Source of the DNA: Channa striata
Taxonomy: Eukaryota > Chordata > Actinopteri > Anabantiformes > Channidae
Length of the DNA stretch: 64,000 nt
Assembly (NCBI GenBank): GCA_033026295.1
Contig: CM065168.1
Coordinates: 34,856,875 to 34,920,874, forward strand
Direction: 5' to 3'
How positions within the stretch are numbered: the stretch's first letter is position 1; each line of letters starts with the position of its first letter. The notes beneath the pieces are model-generated. The model made no database searches, was not told the origin of the DNA, and saw only the letters and a program-made list of their open reading frames with translations. Position numbers and translations under genes: made by a program. Positions 39,301 to 47,215 of the stretch are shown piece by piece.

Positions 39301-39564
39301 ATCATCAAAAACATAGAATTTAATCCAGGGTTTTCCTGGGCTACATATGCATCATGAATTTTAACTAAAACTTCTCTTCCCTATGTAAAAATGCGAACTA
39401 CATTTTAAAATGCCTTCTACTTTTTCTTAAAGCCAAAACATCATAAAATTAAATGCAACTTAACTACTCAAAAGGAGTTCATAAGCCGAAAGAGTAGTAG
39501 TAGTAGTAGTAGTAAAATTACAATAATACAATGAAAAAAACTCACGCTTCTTAGCAGCAGCCAT
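12308..39564 (-). CDS. adissp: adissp (C20orf27 homologue), adipose-secreted signalling protein
   Basis: Spliced minus-strand gene. Coding segments in order are 39546-39564, 31906-32045, 26412-26550, 24124-24249 and 12308-12408. All junctions are GT-AG and phases agree, giving 525 nt, 174 residues plus TAA, the same length as human C20orf27. Landmarks are MAAAKKR at the N-terminus, SHVHFDEKLHDSVVMV (about residues 30-45), VKVGFLK and RYEIVFTLPEV in exon 3, EGVLCEEVLLL in exon 4, and DRHHGTPMLLEG to EYDSEQSDWQGFD at the C-terminus. The family is small and single-domain; mammalian work describes an adipose-secreted signalling factor and an intracellular binding partner of a phosphatase. No signal peptide is evident. 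The ATG at 39564 is the first in its exon and matches the family start. Introns total about 26.7 kb for 525 coding bases; the last (12409-24123) hosts tRNA-Gly genes and a transposon-like gene. No lesions seen. Confidence 0.95.
12829..12960. repeat. dispersed teleost repeat fragment
   Basis: Contains TGGACAGGTCCCCAGTCTAT, CAGGGCCGACACAGA and ACAACCATTCACAC, the core of a very common fish repeat (pattern: gaincorrect-style 'dividing by product' text, shared with 53330-53460 and 56398-56525 in this window). Class not assigned. Confidence 0.7.
14070..14640. repeat. duplicated tRNA-Gly flank unit, copy 1
   Basis: Matches 15540-16040 over several hundred bases with substitutions and short indels: shared GTTGTGCATGTTCAAC, GTGAAAGACTCTTGTATGAC and AGCATATATTTCCTGAACAT. 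The pair shows that this tRNA-Gly locus grew by tandem duplication. Confidence 0.85.
14703..14762 (+). pseudogene. tRNA-Gly(GCC) pseudogene, internal deletion
   Basis: Retains degenerate 5' sequence (CATTAGTGGTTCA), then jumps to CCTGCAACGCGGGAGGCC and a T arm GGTTCGATTG with the 3' end CGGCCAATGCA. About 15 bases of the D arm and anticodon stem (GTGGTAGAATTCTCG in intact copies) are missing, and the anticodon triplet has changed. It cannot fold as a normal tRNA. Confidence 0.85.
15472..15542 (+). tRNA. tRNA-Gly (anticodon GCC)
   Basis: A complete 71-base gene from GCATTGGTGG to CCGGCCAATGCA. The acceptor stem pairs, the anticodon loop CTGCCAC gives GCC, and the B box is GGTTCGATTCC. A TTTTT run about 12 bases downstream can stop RNA polymerase III. 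Identical in sequence to the copy at 22023-22093. It sits on plus inside an intron of adissp, which is transcribed from minus. Confidence 0.97.
15540..16100. repeat. duplicated tRNA-Gly flank unit, copy 2, with fold-back
   Basis: Second copy of the 14070-14640 unit. Within it an inverted repeat at 15898-15923 and 15936-15961 (26-base arms, one mismatch, 12-base loop) replaces the sequence present at the same place in copy 1. Confidence 0.85.
16420..16935 (+). mobile_element. non-LTR retrotransposon (LINE) 3' fragment
   Basis: A broken reverse-transcriptase C-terminal part: the frame at 16556-16700 reads LNTSKTKELVLDFRQNPPP and later SFKYLGVHLNKKLEW, a signature of Rex1/L2-like fish LINEs (the run after the RT catalytic core). 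It is followed by the family tail ACAAGAATTTCCCCACTGTG, GGGATTAATAAAGT and a short TCTAT repeat at 16915-16930. Upstream sequence (16440-16545) is shared with 47890-47990. It is 5'-truncated and decayed. Exact clade not assigned. Confidence 0.85.
17185..17360 (+). pseudogene. tRNA-Gly(GCC) pseudogene split by a 118-bp insertion
   Basis: The first 42 bases of tRNA-Gly (17185-17226, through anticodon loop CTGCCAC and CGCGGG) are intact. Unrelated sequence then runs to about 17347, where the T-arm core AGGTTCGATTCCC resumes, followed by a non-matching 3' end. The 12-base T-arm match is too long to expect by chance here. Not functional. Confidence 0.75.
18077..18249. repeat. 85-bp tandem duplication in exon 3 of the transposon-like gene
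   Basis: Two near-identical 85-base copies starting ACTTGCGACCTGTGTGCTGA at about 18080 and 18165. They encode ELDATKKKVEERGQQKRK twice, but 85 is not a multiple of three, so the copies are in different frames. Confidence 0.93.
18470..18504. repeat. (TTG/CTG)n microsatellite (polyQ on minus)
   Basis: Trinucleotide run encoding about 12 glutamines on the minus strand within the transposon-like gene. Confidence 0.93.
20795..20900 (-). promoter_or_regulatory. probable non-coding first exon and promoter of the transposon-like gene
   Basis: GC-rich sequence with a good minus-strand donor ACG|GTAAGTTC at 20795/20794. The next acceptor (20157) is 638 bases away and lies five bases before the exon-2 ATG. 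The exon's 5' limit is not visible. To the right (20930-21010) the sequence passes into tRNA-Gly flank and a truncated tRNA. Confidence 0.45.
21008..21055 (+). pseudogene. tRNA-Gly(GCC) 3' portion, 5' end replaced
   Basis: Begins about tRNA position 20 as AGAATCCCCGGCTGCCGCGC, keeps the GCC anticodon region, and has the perfect 3' half GGGAGGCCCGG...CCGGCCAATGCA. The first ~19 bases (acceptor strand and D arm) are replaced by unrelated GGCGATTTAGCTAA. It lacks the A box and cannot be a functional tRNA gene. Confidence 0.88.
21056..21640. repeat. tRNA-Gly 3' flank, tandem copy A
   Basis: Nearly identical to 22094-22660 over about 550 bases (shared AGACAAAAGGTAAATCAGCA, CCCTTGACAGCCAACGAACT, GGGCAGATGTTGAGGTCATG), with only scattered differences. 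This is a recent duplication with period about 1,040 bp. Confidence 0.93.
22023..22093 (+). tRNA. tRNA-Gly (anticodon GCC)
   Basis: Complete 71-base gene identical to 15472-15542: GCATTGGTGG to CCGGCCAATGCA, anticodon GCC, intact A and B boxes, and a TTTTTT terminator about 11 bases downstream. Confidence 0.97.
22094..22660. repeat. tRNA-Gly 3' flank, tandem copy B
   Basis: Partner of 21056-21640; the intact tRNA-Gly precedes this copy. Confidence 0.93.
23005..23045. repeat. short fish repeat tail
   Basis: GTTGCTTTGGATAAAAGCAT followed by CTACTAAATGTAAATG, a widespread teleost repeat end; a related piece lies at 1731-1772. Confidence 0.65.
24250..26411 (-). other. adissp intron 4
   Basis: No exon recognised. 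Around 25430-25680 is sequence resembling the element at 34652-35107 (TTAATTGCACAGCTCCAATG against TCAATTGCACGGCTTCAATG), so probably a degraded relative of it. Confidence 0.65.
29220..29875. repeat. ancient dispersed fish repeat
   Basis: Contains CCATTTCTTAATGAGTGATT, GGAGTTGCTTGGAGGGTTCC, CACTTTGACATGAAAGAGTC and ATTCAATGTTGTAAAA in the order seen in a well-known high-copy fish repeat. Heavily diverged; class not assigned. Confidence 0.6.
30558..30592. repeat. dispersed repeat end
   Basis: ACTCACTGGCCACTTTATTA followed by GGTGCATCTGTAC, a common teleost repeat terminus. Related GGCCAAAACATTAGAACC sequences occur at 60775-60835 and 56058-56095. Confidence 0.65.
34652..35107. mobile_element. 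candidate MITE (non-autonomous DNA transposon)
   Basis: The ends are inverted repeats: GCCCCTTTCAGACATGCAG on the left, and the right end reads AGTGCCTGTTTCAGACATGA on the minus strand. The shared core TTTCAGACATG is exact. Internal sequence has no coding frame. A diverged relative lies at about 25430-25680. Family and target-site duplication not determined. Confidence 0.55.
35388..35512. repeat. dispersed teleost repeat fragment
   Basis: CTGCGACAGACTAGGGACCT, TTTCGCCCAAATGACAGCTG and GATGATGGATGGAT follow the order of a very common fish repeat ending in GGAT units. Confidence 0.7.
37800..38005 (-). other. exon-like open frame of unknown origin
   Basis: A 68-codon minus-strand frame ends in TGA at 37800-37802 and is preceded by a possible acceptor AATTAG at 38006-38007 (an in-frame TAA lies just upstream). 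It encodes a polar, Ser/Thr-rich sequence (SDIRNQYRKLSLGRSHTKVG, then TVRQTSMTTVTFCPESS) that looks like a cytoplasmic C-terminal tail and has ordinary coding composition, unlike the AT-rich surroundings. I do not recognise the protein and find no neighbouring exon. The polypyrimidine tract is weak. It could be a terminal exon, a pseudogene remnant or chance. Confidence 0.25.
39493..39513. repeat. (AGT)n microsatellite
   Basis: Seven AGT units next to adissp exon 2. Confidence 0.93.
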
Positions 39565-39631
39565 GTCACAGGAATTGGTCAAGTAAAGACACTCTGGATA
39601 CACACTGTCACAGCCTTGTCATCTCAGCAGC
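39565..39631 (-). other. adissp: adissp 5' UTR within the start-codon exon
   Basis: The exon opens after acceptor TTTTTTTTGACTTCAG (AG at 39632-39633) and runs 67 bases to the ATG at 39564. It implies at least one upstream non-coding exon, probably at 44.46-44.6 kb. Confidence 0.75.
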
Positions 39632-40104
39632 CTGAAGTCAAAAAAAACCTGCAAAACAAGTTAGAATAGAGAAGTCAATGAGAGAGGTAGATGTTTTTAG
39701 AAAAGATAGTGGGAGAAAGACAGGCAGAAAACAATAGGCAGTAATTAGATCAACCGAAGAGCATGAAGATAAGGAGGGAGGGAAAGATTGTACATAAGAA
39801 GAAAATAAAATAGAGAGATTTTCTTTCCCCCTTTGTTTTGTCTTTAGCCTGAGAGCCCAGCTGTGCTGCACTTGCCAAGCCAGAGTACCAGAGACTTCCG
39901 ACAGCGGCTTTGATTAAAGGAAAACAACAGAATAATCTAAGAGGATTAGCTAGGGTTCAAGCTGCTGTTTGTGGGCTCTACACAAATGGATAATGTTCAT
40001 CACATTTCTGGGAGCTGCTTACCATAAATATGGAAATTTATACACACACACACAGGTACCTCTATACGTTTGATGACACTCATTGACGTAATGCAATCTC
40101 TAGC

Positions 40105-40150
40105 CCCTTACCCTAACCCTAACCATCACAACTGAATGCCTAACCCTAAC
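40105..40150. repeat. telomere-like CCCTAA patch
   Basis: TTACCCTAACCCTAACCATC and then GCCTAACCCTAACCAAAACC. Short interstitial telomere-like motifs, in a context common within fish dispersed repeats. Confidence 0.6.
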
Positions 40151-40577
40151 CAAAACCTAATTGGTGCTTTCCCCAACTTCCTCGGTTACCACTGCATAAT
40201 ACATCACCAAGCGATATGCACAAAAATGTTCAGCATGAAAGAAATAAGGGCTATGGCAACAAAGATCCTGTTCTATTTGCGCCACGTCTTCAAAGACGGC
40301 TGTTTCGTGCGCATCTGGAGAAAGCTGACTGCAACCACTCTGAGATGTTACTACATACTGACTTGAGATGGCTTAGTCAAGGGAAATTCCTGCAAAAAAT
40401 CTACAGATTTTTCCTGCAATAATGTATGCAAGGTACACCAACATATATTGTACTTATTAAAAATACTTAATATATTTATAAATAAATATTTGTATTGCAT
40501 TTTTATAGTAGGTAGATCATTTTGACTCTGCCATTTTATTAATAACTCACAAGCTAAAAAATTTTGGGCACCCCTGG
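40136..40577 (+). mobile_element. fossil hAT transposon fragment (ZBED/SCAND-like transposase)
   Basis: Two overlapping plus-strand frames together give a decayed hAT transposase segment: CIIHHQAICTKMFSMKEI in one frame, then LLHTDLRWLSQGKFLQKIYR in another. The 'CxxH...LH(T)(E/D)(V/L)RWLS(R/Q)GK' arrangement is typical of ZBED5/SCAND3-like hAT proteins. The segment ends with GGGCACCCCTGGTG near 40565-40580, matching the inverse of the hAT terminal CAGGGGTGC. The element is frameshifted and 5'-deleted. Confidence 0.8.
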
Positions 40578-42883
40578 TGTAGTCCATAATAACTAGGTAA
40601 GACAAACAATAAGAAATAAAGCAGGTCTGGTTAAAATCAAAAGATAGGAAAGATAAGAATAATAATCAAAAGAGCAGCCCTATATTCAGGCACTACTGCT
40701 GTTGTACAATAATATATATACTACAACATTACACAATTCTCTGAAGAGGCAACAGTGGTAGTTGCGGTCCTATTAATTCCAGCAGTGGTGGTATTTGCAC
40801 AGGTGGCTAATGTAAAAAACTAAAGTTTGCTAAATCCTCAAACAATTAACATAAGACTTTTGGCAGCTACTATTATTATTAGATAGCCATGCCCACTTGT
40901 GCTTTGTGAAAATCTGCTTGGACAGCCTATAAATATCCAAGCATGCATTTAATATTTAAAGCTAAACTGCTTTCTATAGCAAAATATATTTTCTTTAAGA
41001 AGCAAAGCAGTTTCAGATACTGCTAGCTTAAAGCAGGGTTAAAAATATTCCACCTTAAAACCACTAAAAACTGTGACCTTTACTTCTAGAATTTCTTTTA
41101 GCGGAAGATGGTGGTTTTCAAGTGTTCCTTTTACCATTTTTCCTAAAAGGCATCCAGATCCCAGGAATAATTTGTGACCTGCACTCCTTTTTTTTTTTTG
41201 TTTAGTCAAGGCTGGGAATGAAGATGAAGTGAATGAGGACCAGCACTACTTTTCTTGAGAAGTGACATGTTAAGGAGCAGAAAACTTACAATGTCACGTC
41301 CTCAGAGAATAATCTGGAATCAGATGATGATCCACTTTCAACTGTGTCCCTAAATGGGTCACTATTATTAGAAAACCACTGATGGGATTCAAATTTACAC
41401 TCTTTCAGCTGGGAGACCATTGGTGTGACACATGTCTCATTGAACAAGAGAAAAAAGTACCATATCAGTGCCCTGGTAGATGAATGGTTAAAGTACATGC
41501 TATGTACTATAACTGCAATTCCTGTTTTTTTCTGCATGGTACACTCTCTCTCTCTCTCTTCTCCCATGTTTCCTGTATCTCTTTTCTTAAAATCACCAAA
41601 TTGTCTAAAATCCATGGGTTTATGTGACTGCTGTCATATCATCTAGATTAATTAAAGCTATATTATTATCTTTGGAAACTGGTACCTCATTTTATATTGC
41701 AAAAGTGTAAGATGTACAATCTCAGCATTAAAATAAAAACTGTTAAAAGAAATAATCTAAAGTCTAATTTTCAGTGCAGAAAGGCCACCACTGCATGTGA
41801 CACCATGAGGTTATATTTTCATCGTCTGGGCAATCCTTATTGGTAAAGATAAGACTGCACCTAACAAGGCTGAGACCTGCAACCTGGAAACGCAGTAACT
41901 TCATTAAAAAGAAATGCAATAGGGCAGGATAAACAAGAAACCAGACAATCAGACAGGCTTTATACGAAAACAAGCTGAGACCTATCATGCCTGTTCTGTC
42001 CAATGAGGAATTACTGCAGATGTGTTTGTGTGCTAACTTTTAGTTTTACTCCCAAATAAAGAGTTTGAGACCATGTGGCTATTTTCTTGGTTTGTTCACA
42101 ACATGTCTTACAGTCATGTTGCAAAGCAATGGTGTTCACACCATGCTTTGGTGAATACAATGTTATAATAAAACACTAACCCAAACAAACAAAAGTATAA
42201 CCCTATAGAGTATGTATGAAAAACATGCTTAAATCATTGATTTACTTGTTTGCAGATCATTTACATTGTGTTCACCAGTGCAGACTTGTTCCTTTCGCAG
42301 TACACTTCAAAGACTGAGCACATACAACTTAATTTCCATGTGTGACCCTGATTTAAATCCTAAAAGCCAGCCAGACCTTTGTTACTGACAGCTCTTGCTT
42401 AGATCTGTGCCACAGTTGTCAAATTAAAATTACAGATGCCACAGAGAGCAGCAACAGGTACCCATCTTCCTGCTCTAAATTTCTGCTTGTTATTTTGAGA
42501 AAGTGATTTGGCTTCCTCTGTGTGAAACAGGCACACACTGGGAGTGACAGGAAACATGACAATAATTACAAAGTTAATATTACCTCACTATGTTGTTAAC
42601 CCCGTTGTATACAATGTGTTTACCTTCATTCTAAATAGTATCAAGTCAGTAAAGTCTGGACTCTTTGTTTCCAGTGAAAGCAATTAAGCAATTAACTAAT
42701 TAAAAGATTGGAAAATGAACCTGCCACAATTTGAAGTCTGTTTTTTTAGCAAAAATATAATGTATTTCACTGGCTCCTGCTTCTTGATTGTTATCTTCAC
42801 ATTATATGACAGAATAGTTTTAAGTAGTTAAGATGGGTTTTGTTCAGTATTTTCTGGCATTTATAGACCAAATGGTTACATAG

Positions 42884-43235
42884 AAAATGGTCCAATGTAT
42901 TCAATGTTAACTGTTACTGTAAAAAATGGTCTAATGTATTCAATGTTAACTGTTACTGTAGAAAATGGTCTAATGTATTCAATGTTAACTGTTACTGTAG
43001 AAAATGGTCTAATGTATTCAATGTTAACAGCTACTGTAGAAAACTATCTAATGTATTCAATGTTAACTGTTACTGTAGAAAATGGTCTAATGTATTCAAT
43101 GTTAACTGTTACTGTAGAAAATGGTCTAATGTATTCAATATTAACTGTTACTGTAGAAAATGGTCTAATGTATTCAATGTTAACAGCTACTGTAGAAAAC
43201 TATCTAATGTATTCAATGTTAACTGTTACTGTTAA
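42884..43235 (+). repeat. 39-bp minisatellite, about 9 units, with 4-unit higher-order pattern
   Basis: Unit: TAATGTATTCAATGTTAACT followed by GTTACTGTAGAAAATGGTC. Units 4 and 8 share variant bases (AACAGCTACTG and AAACTATC), indicating expansion by a 156-bp four-unit block. Because 39 is divisible by three, it yields a 120-codon repetitive frame (13-residue period), which I regard as a by-product. Confidence 0.95.
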
Positions 43236-44461
43236 CCCAGTTGAAATTATTCTCTGATTAAGCTCTGATTCTACAGTATATGTCACCACTCAATAAGCTG
43301 TGGGCACCGTTTTACTGTTCTGTTATCCTAAGCATAACTTTTTCTGTATTCTTTACTATCTACATAATCAAATATGTATTTAAACTGCTGTATATCATTA
43401 GTATTACATAACAATGTTTGACCCTGTTCTTTCACTGCCTTGCTGCACTCTTACCATATTGGCATCTCTTTATTCCTGCCCAACAATACAGTGACCATTA
43501 TAAAAGACACTCAATCAACAAAATGTACTGTCAGCTCTGTTTACACACTACCTTGGTGTACTACGGTGTACATAATATGCACAGTGCCTGTCTTTTAACT
43601 CCTAACTACAATATCAATTCAAACAAATCATAACTTCATAAACATAAATATGAAGGTTAGCTTTTGTCAAAACATATTGAGAAAGGTGTTGGTTAAAATG
43701 TAGAGTTGTTTAGATACTGTAGTTTGTGACGCTGTAGCACCGTATTGTGAAATACTGTTATGTGATTGAATTAGGGTAGACAATACATAACTGGCAGATG
43801 GTGTTCTACCACCGCTGTCCAGCATCCCCAATTGCACATTAACGTCCAAAGCCTGTAATTGTTTCTTTCAGCTGCACTTGTTTTAAACTCTACAAAAAGC
43901 AGGCATTGTACTTTTTCATGTGTAACTTTACTTTTTATCATTAAAAATTATAACTCTATTTTTTTAAAATAAATTTAATTCTCAGTAAACTAAGCAAAGG
44001 AAACGAAAAGGAAAATCATAAACAGAATATATTTATAATATAACACATAATACACAAAATAATTTACTTATTGACTTTATATTGTATAATCTTACAATAA
44101 AATTTAACTAGAAACTAAAAGCTTAAGTAGAATAATTGTGGTATAACATTTCCTTCTCAAATGTAAGTTACAAATGTAAGTTCAATGGAAATGGAAGTTG
44201 AGTAACCTAACTACACCAAATCTGTAACGTCAGCCTACTTAGTTTGGACTTAGAAGTGAGTTACTGGATGTAATTGAACGTGAATTAAACGTGACTTTAG
44301 CCACACGAACACCACAAGCAGCACATAGTAAACAGAGCGGTAATAGCTATAGTACCACAGAAATAGACATGTTAGCTAGCTGTGCTCGCACACTGGTAAA
44401 GTTACCGCGTTAACACACGCCGACATTTCTCCTGTTTTCTCCTCTTCGTCGGTCATACCCA

Positions 44462-44660
44462 CCTTTATTCACCACAGACGAAAGTCGTACATGTGAGTGA
44501 AGCGACAGCCGCCGTCCTCCGTCTGTGGGAGTCTTTTTTTGTGCCACTGGGAGTCCCGCTACTAGCCGAGCACCGGCTCAACACACAAACGGTCACCACA
44601 ACATCCACTCCCCTCACTTCTCCGCTACACTTTCTCTGTCGGACAATTTCCGCCTTTGAT
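44462..44660 (-). promoter_or_regulatory. adissp: probable adissp non-coding first exon and promoter
   Basis: CpG-rich segment within AT-rich DNA, upstream of the adissp start-codon exon. A possible minus-strand donor AATAAAG|GTGGGTATG lies at 44462/44461, and a CACGTG E-box at 44661-44666. CpG-rich sequence continues to about 44870. The exon ends are inferred. Confidence 0.4.
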
Positions 44661-44869
44661 CACGTGGTTTTCTAAGGCTTTTCGCGTACGTGTGTTGATA
44701 GTTATTAGATTTAAATCGCTCCGCCGAAACACCTGCGCCGCCGCTCTTCTCTACTCTCCGTATCGTGGACCAGCGAGGCGCAGAGCTGGGTCCTTTAAAG
44801 AGGCAGCAGATCTGCGACCCGCTTCCAAACACCAGCGCTTTGTTGTAGGAGGATGATGCCACCCAGTGG

Positions 44870-45314
44870 TGCTAGGCTGCAAAGAAATCAGGATAGATTC
44901 ACAATGAATAAACTGTCGTGAGAACAAAGTGTGAATCTCAGTGTTGTATCACTCGGTTGTGGTCTTGAGCTGCAATATACTGTATGTGAGTCTAAACCCT
45001 TTAAGATTTGGGCTGAGTCTCAACACACCAAGGTCTTTGTCACGACATGGTCCCGGTTAAGGTGGTTTTCACTACCTTAAGATACTGAATAACTAATAGG
45101 GGGGACAAAAGTTTAGCTGAAGAAAATGTGAGGGTTCTATATATAAATTAATTTGATATCTTCCATAATTGATGTCTTTATAGTACAATTATCAATGTTG
45201 CCACTTTCCTGGCCCAGTTTTTACCAGTAACAATATGAAATATGCGTGACTGACCTTAGGAAGTAGTTGTGATGGTGTACAGTTTTAACCCCTACCCTAA
45301 AGCTGTAAATCTCA
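44870..45314. other. intergenic, nothing recognised
   Basis: AT-rich DNA between the adissp promoter and the tRNA cluster with no open frame or motif that I can support. Confidence 0.6.
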
Positions 45315-45387
45315 GCCCGGCTAGCTCAGTCGGTAGAGCATGAGACTCTTAATCTCAGGGTCGTGGGTTCGAGCCCCACGTTGGGCG
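45315..45387 (+). tRNA. tRNA-Lys (anticodon CTT)
   Basis: A 73-base gene, GCCCGGCTAGCTCAGTCGGT to CGTTGGGCG. The anticodon loop is CTCTTAA (CTT), the B box GGTTCGAGCC, and TTTTT follows within about 10 bases. It is the same sequence as the minus-strand copy at 48294-48366. Confidence 0.98.
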
Positions 45388-45420
45388 CAGTACATTTTTC
45401 AAAGAGGGCTATGGACATAT

Positions 45421-45552
45421 AAGATACGATAAGATGGAACTTTATTAATCCCACAGTGGGGAAATTCTTGTGTTTTTAGCATCCATAGACGAAGAACACA
45501 GAATGTGCACAGAACAATGTGCATTACAGTTTAACTCAAAAGGCATTTAAAG
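45421..45552 (-). mobile_element. LINE 3' tail (same family as 16.4 kb)
   Basis: Reverse complement of the 16420-16935 tail: ATTAATCCCACAGTGGGGAA, TTCTTGTG and the TTCTGTG...GTGCACAGAACAATGTGCA block. It lies between tRNA-Lys and tRNA-Asn. Confidence 0.85.
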
Positions 45553-45687
45553 TTTAAAATTAGCTGCTTCGTTGTACATTAGGAAATCACGTTTGTTGTG
45601 AAAGTGTTAAAGCTGTTAAATTAATTTTCGTTTCACAGATGCATAATGTTTATGGTCCCTCGTTGTCTACAAAATACAAAAATTCTT

Positions 45688-45704
45688 CGTCCCTGGGTGG
45701 GCTC

Positions 45705-45755
<51 letters not shown>

Positions 45756-45761
45756 AGAGAC
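45688..45761 (-). tRNA. tRNA-Asn (anticodon GTT)
   Basis: A 74-base gene, GTCTCTGTGGCGCAATCGGT to CCACCCAGGGACG on minus. The anticodon loop is CTGTTAA (GTT), A and B boxes are intact, and a TTTTT run follows on the minus strand. Confidence 0.98.
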
Positions 45762-46138
45762 TACATGGGCGTTTGATTTGTCGTAATGTGGAAATAAATA
45801 AATAACCAAAGACGAAGGTTATCTATTTGTTTTTGTTCCAGTAGTTGTTCAGCCTGTATTAGTGTAGATAAGCACTGTTGAGTGTGACTGATATGTACAG
45901 GTCCTTGCCTGGTTTCTAGCCTACATAAAGATTTAAAAACTAGTGACATCATCATCCGTTGTTGTCTGGGAGGAGCTTTGTGTAGTCCCTTTATGTATGT
46001 AGCTTTTAAGTTTATGACTCCACCTGTACAGCCTTCTTGCACAATAACTGCTCTAAGTCCCTCCGAGCTTGCATCCACAGCAGTTACATAGACTATAGTA
46101 ACCGTGACTCATTTGTCACTTCCATGTTTACATCATAA

Positions 46139-46448
46139 AACCTAAGTTTCTTCTCTTTCGGCTTTTCCCATCTGGGGTCACCACAGCGAATCATCCTTTT
46201 CCACCTCACTCTATCCTGGGCATCTTCAACTCTGATAGAGATAACCTCATGTCCTCTGTTAGGACATCCATACATTTCACTCTCACTGTCTCTAACTCAT
46301 AGAGCAGAGCTGGTCTCACCACTGTCCTGTACACCTTTCCTTTGAGTCTGGCTGACACTCTTCTGTCACACAACACTCCTGACACTTTCCTCCACCCACT
46401 CCAACCCGCCTGCACTCGCCTCTTAAACTCCTGCACCTTCTTCAAACA
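46139..46448 (-). mobile_element. non-LTR retrotransposon C-terminal remnant
   Basis: Minus frames read EFKRRVQAGWSGWRKVSGVL, KGKVYRTVVRPALLYELETV, and, after internal loss, MDVLTEDMRL and DAQDRVRWKRMIRCGDP. This is the end of the reverse transcriptase and the C-terminal tail of a common fish LINE. About 100 codons are missing between the two parts, and frames are shifted. Related to 59973-60160. Confidence 0.8.
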
Positions 46449-46853
46449 TTATTGTCCAGGGAGATTTCTGTCTAGCCTCATCTGTCAACCTTTCCATCAG
46501 CATTCAATTATATGTGTGTAGTATGTTTGAATTAAAATAAATAGCAAAGAAAATATTGTATTGGTGGCTCGGTCTGTTAGGACACTTTACCGGCTGGTTT
46601 TTACCATGTTCTGACAAACGGACGCAGTGATTTAGCTTTAAGTATGTGACTCTTACGTTTTTTCACACGTCATAATCTGTAAGCGCTTATCATGTGCAGG
46701 CTCGCCGGAGGGGGGAGATTCTGATTGTCTCGTGACCGTGACCGGCTAAACGTGGAGCCCGATTTATGAGAGCCACATAAGCAATCCTGCTTTAGATTGG
46801 GATCTCTATGCTGTGAATTCGAAAGGTCTAAACACGCCAGGAGGTGCTGTGCG

Positions 46854-46859
46854 GTCTCT

Positions 46860-46910
<51 letters not shown>

Positions 46911-46927
46911 GAGCCCACCCAGGGACG
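46854..46927 (+). tRNA. tRNA-Asn (anticodon GTT)
   Basis: 74 bases, identical to the copy at 48624-48697: starts GTCTCTGTGGCGCAATCGGT, ends CCACCCAGGGACG, with TTTT about 8 bases downstream. Confidence 0.98.
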
Positions 46928-46950
46928 GCTAAGCTTTTCCTTATTCAACA

Positions 46951-47215
46951 GAGAAAAATTAATTTTGCAGCTCCTGAAAACTTGCTTGTTTTGATTTTGC
47001 TCATGTGCTTTATGTGACGGTGGAAGATTTACCGTGCAGCCTCAGTGTAAGACGGGCACCTCTATATATCAGCATTAATGATATCATGTAGCTTTTGGTA
47101 GTGCTTTGAATTAAAATACTAATTGCAAAGCCTTCTATCACTGCTTGCAGCCTTTGTTAGCTACCACTGTCACACAGAGAGCTGTTTTGACATGTTCCAA
47201 CAAACAGCTCCAGAC
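46951..47215. repeat. tRNA-Asn downstream flank, copy A, running into LINE sequence
   Basis: Matches 47647-47940 with many one- to several-base indels: AATTAATTTTGCAGCTCCTG, TAAGACGGGCACCTCTATAT, CTTCTATCACTGCTTGCAGC. At its end it passes into the LINE sequence ACAGCTCCAGACC and is cut there by the gba2-derived block. Confidence 0.88.

Larger units (their letters stand above)
32046..39545 (-). other. adissp intron 2
   Basis: 7.5 kb without an adissp exon. Contains the MITE-like element at 34652-35107, a dispersed repeat at 35388-35512, and an exon-like open frame at 37800-38005. The rest is AT-rich with nothing recognisable. Confidence 0.65.
39632..44461 (-). other. adissp intron 1
   Basis: 4.8 kb without a coding exon. 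It contains a telomere-like CCCTAA patch (40105-40150), a fossil hAT transposon (40136-40577), a (TC)n run at 41547-41560 and a 39-bp minisatellite (42884-43235). The remainder is AT-rich and featureless. Confidence 0.6.

Noticed and set aside
40105..40150. True telomere or chromosome-fusion scar
   Set aside because: Only a few CCCTAA units, irregular, and embedded in ordinary dispersed-repeat sequence.
42884..43235. Possible CRISPR-like array
   Set aside because: Units are contiguous with no unique spacers, and the genome is vertebrate.
42895..43257. 120-codon repetitive frame
   Set aside because: It is the 39-bp minisatellite read through; the period is divisible by three, so openness is automatic.
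44614..44862. 82-codon minus frame at the adissp promoter
   Set aside because: CpG-rich promoter DNA often has long frames; no homology or splice link to adissp.
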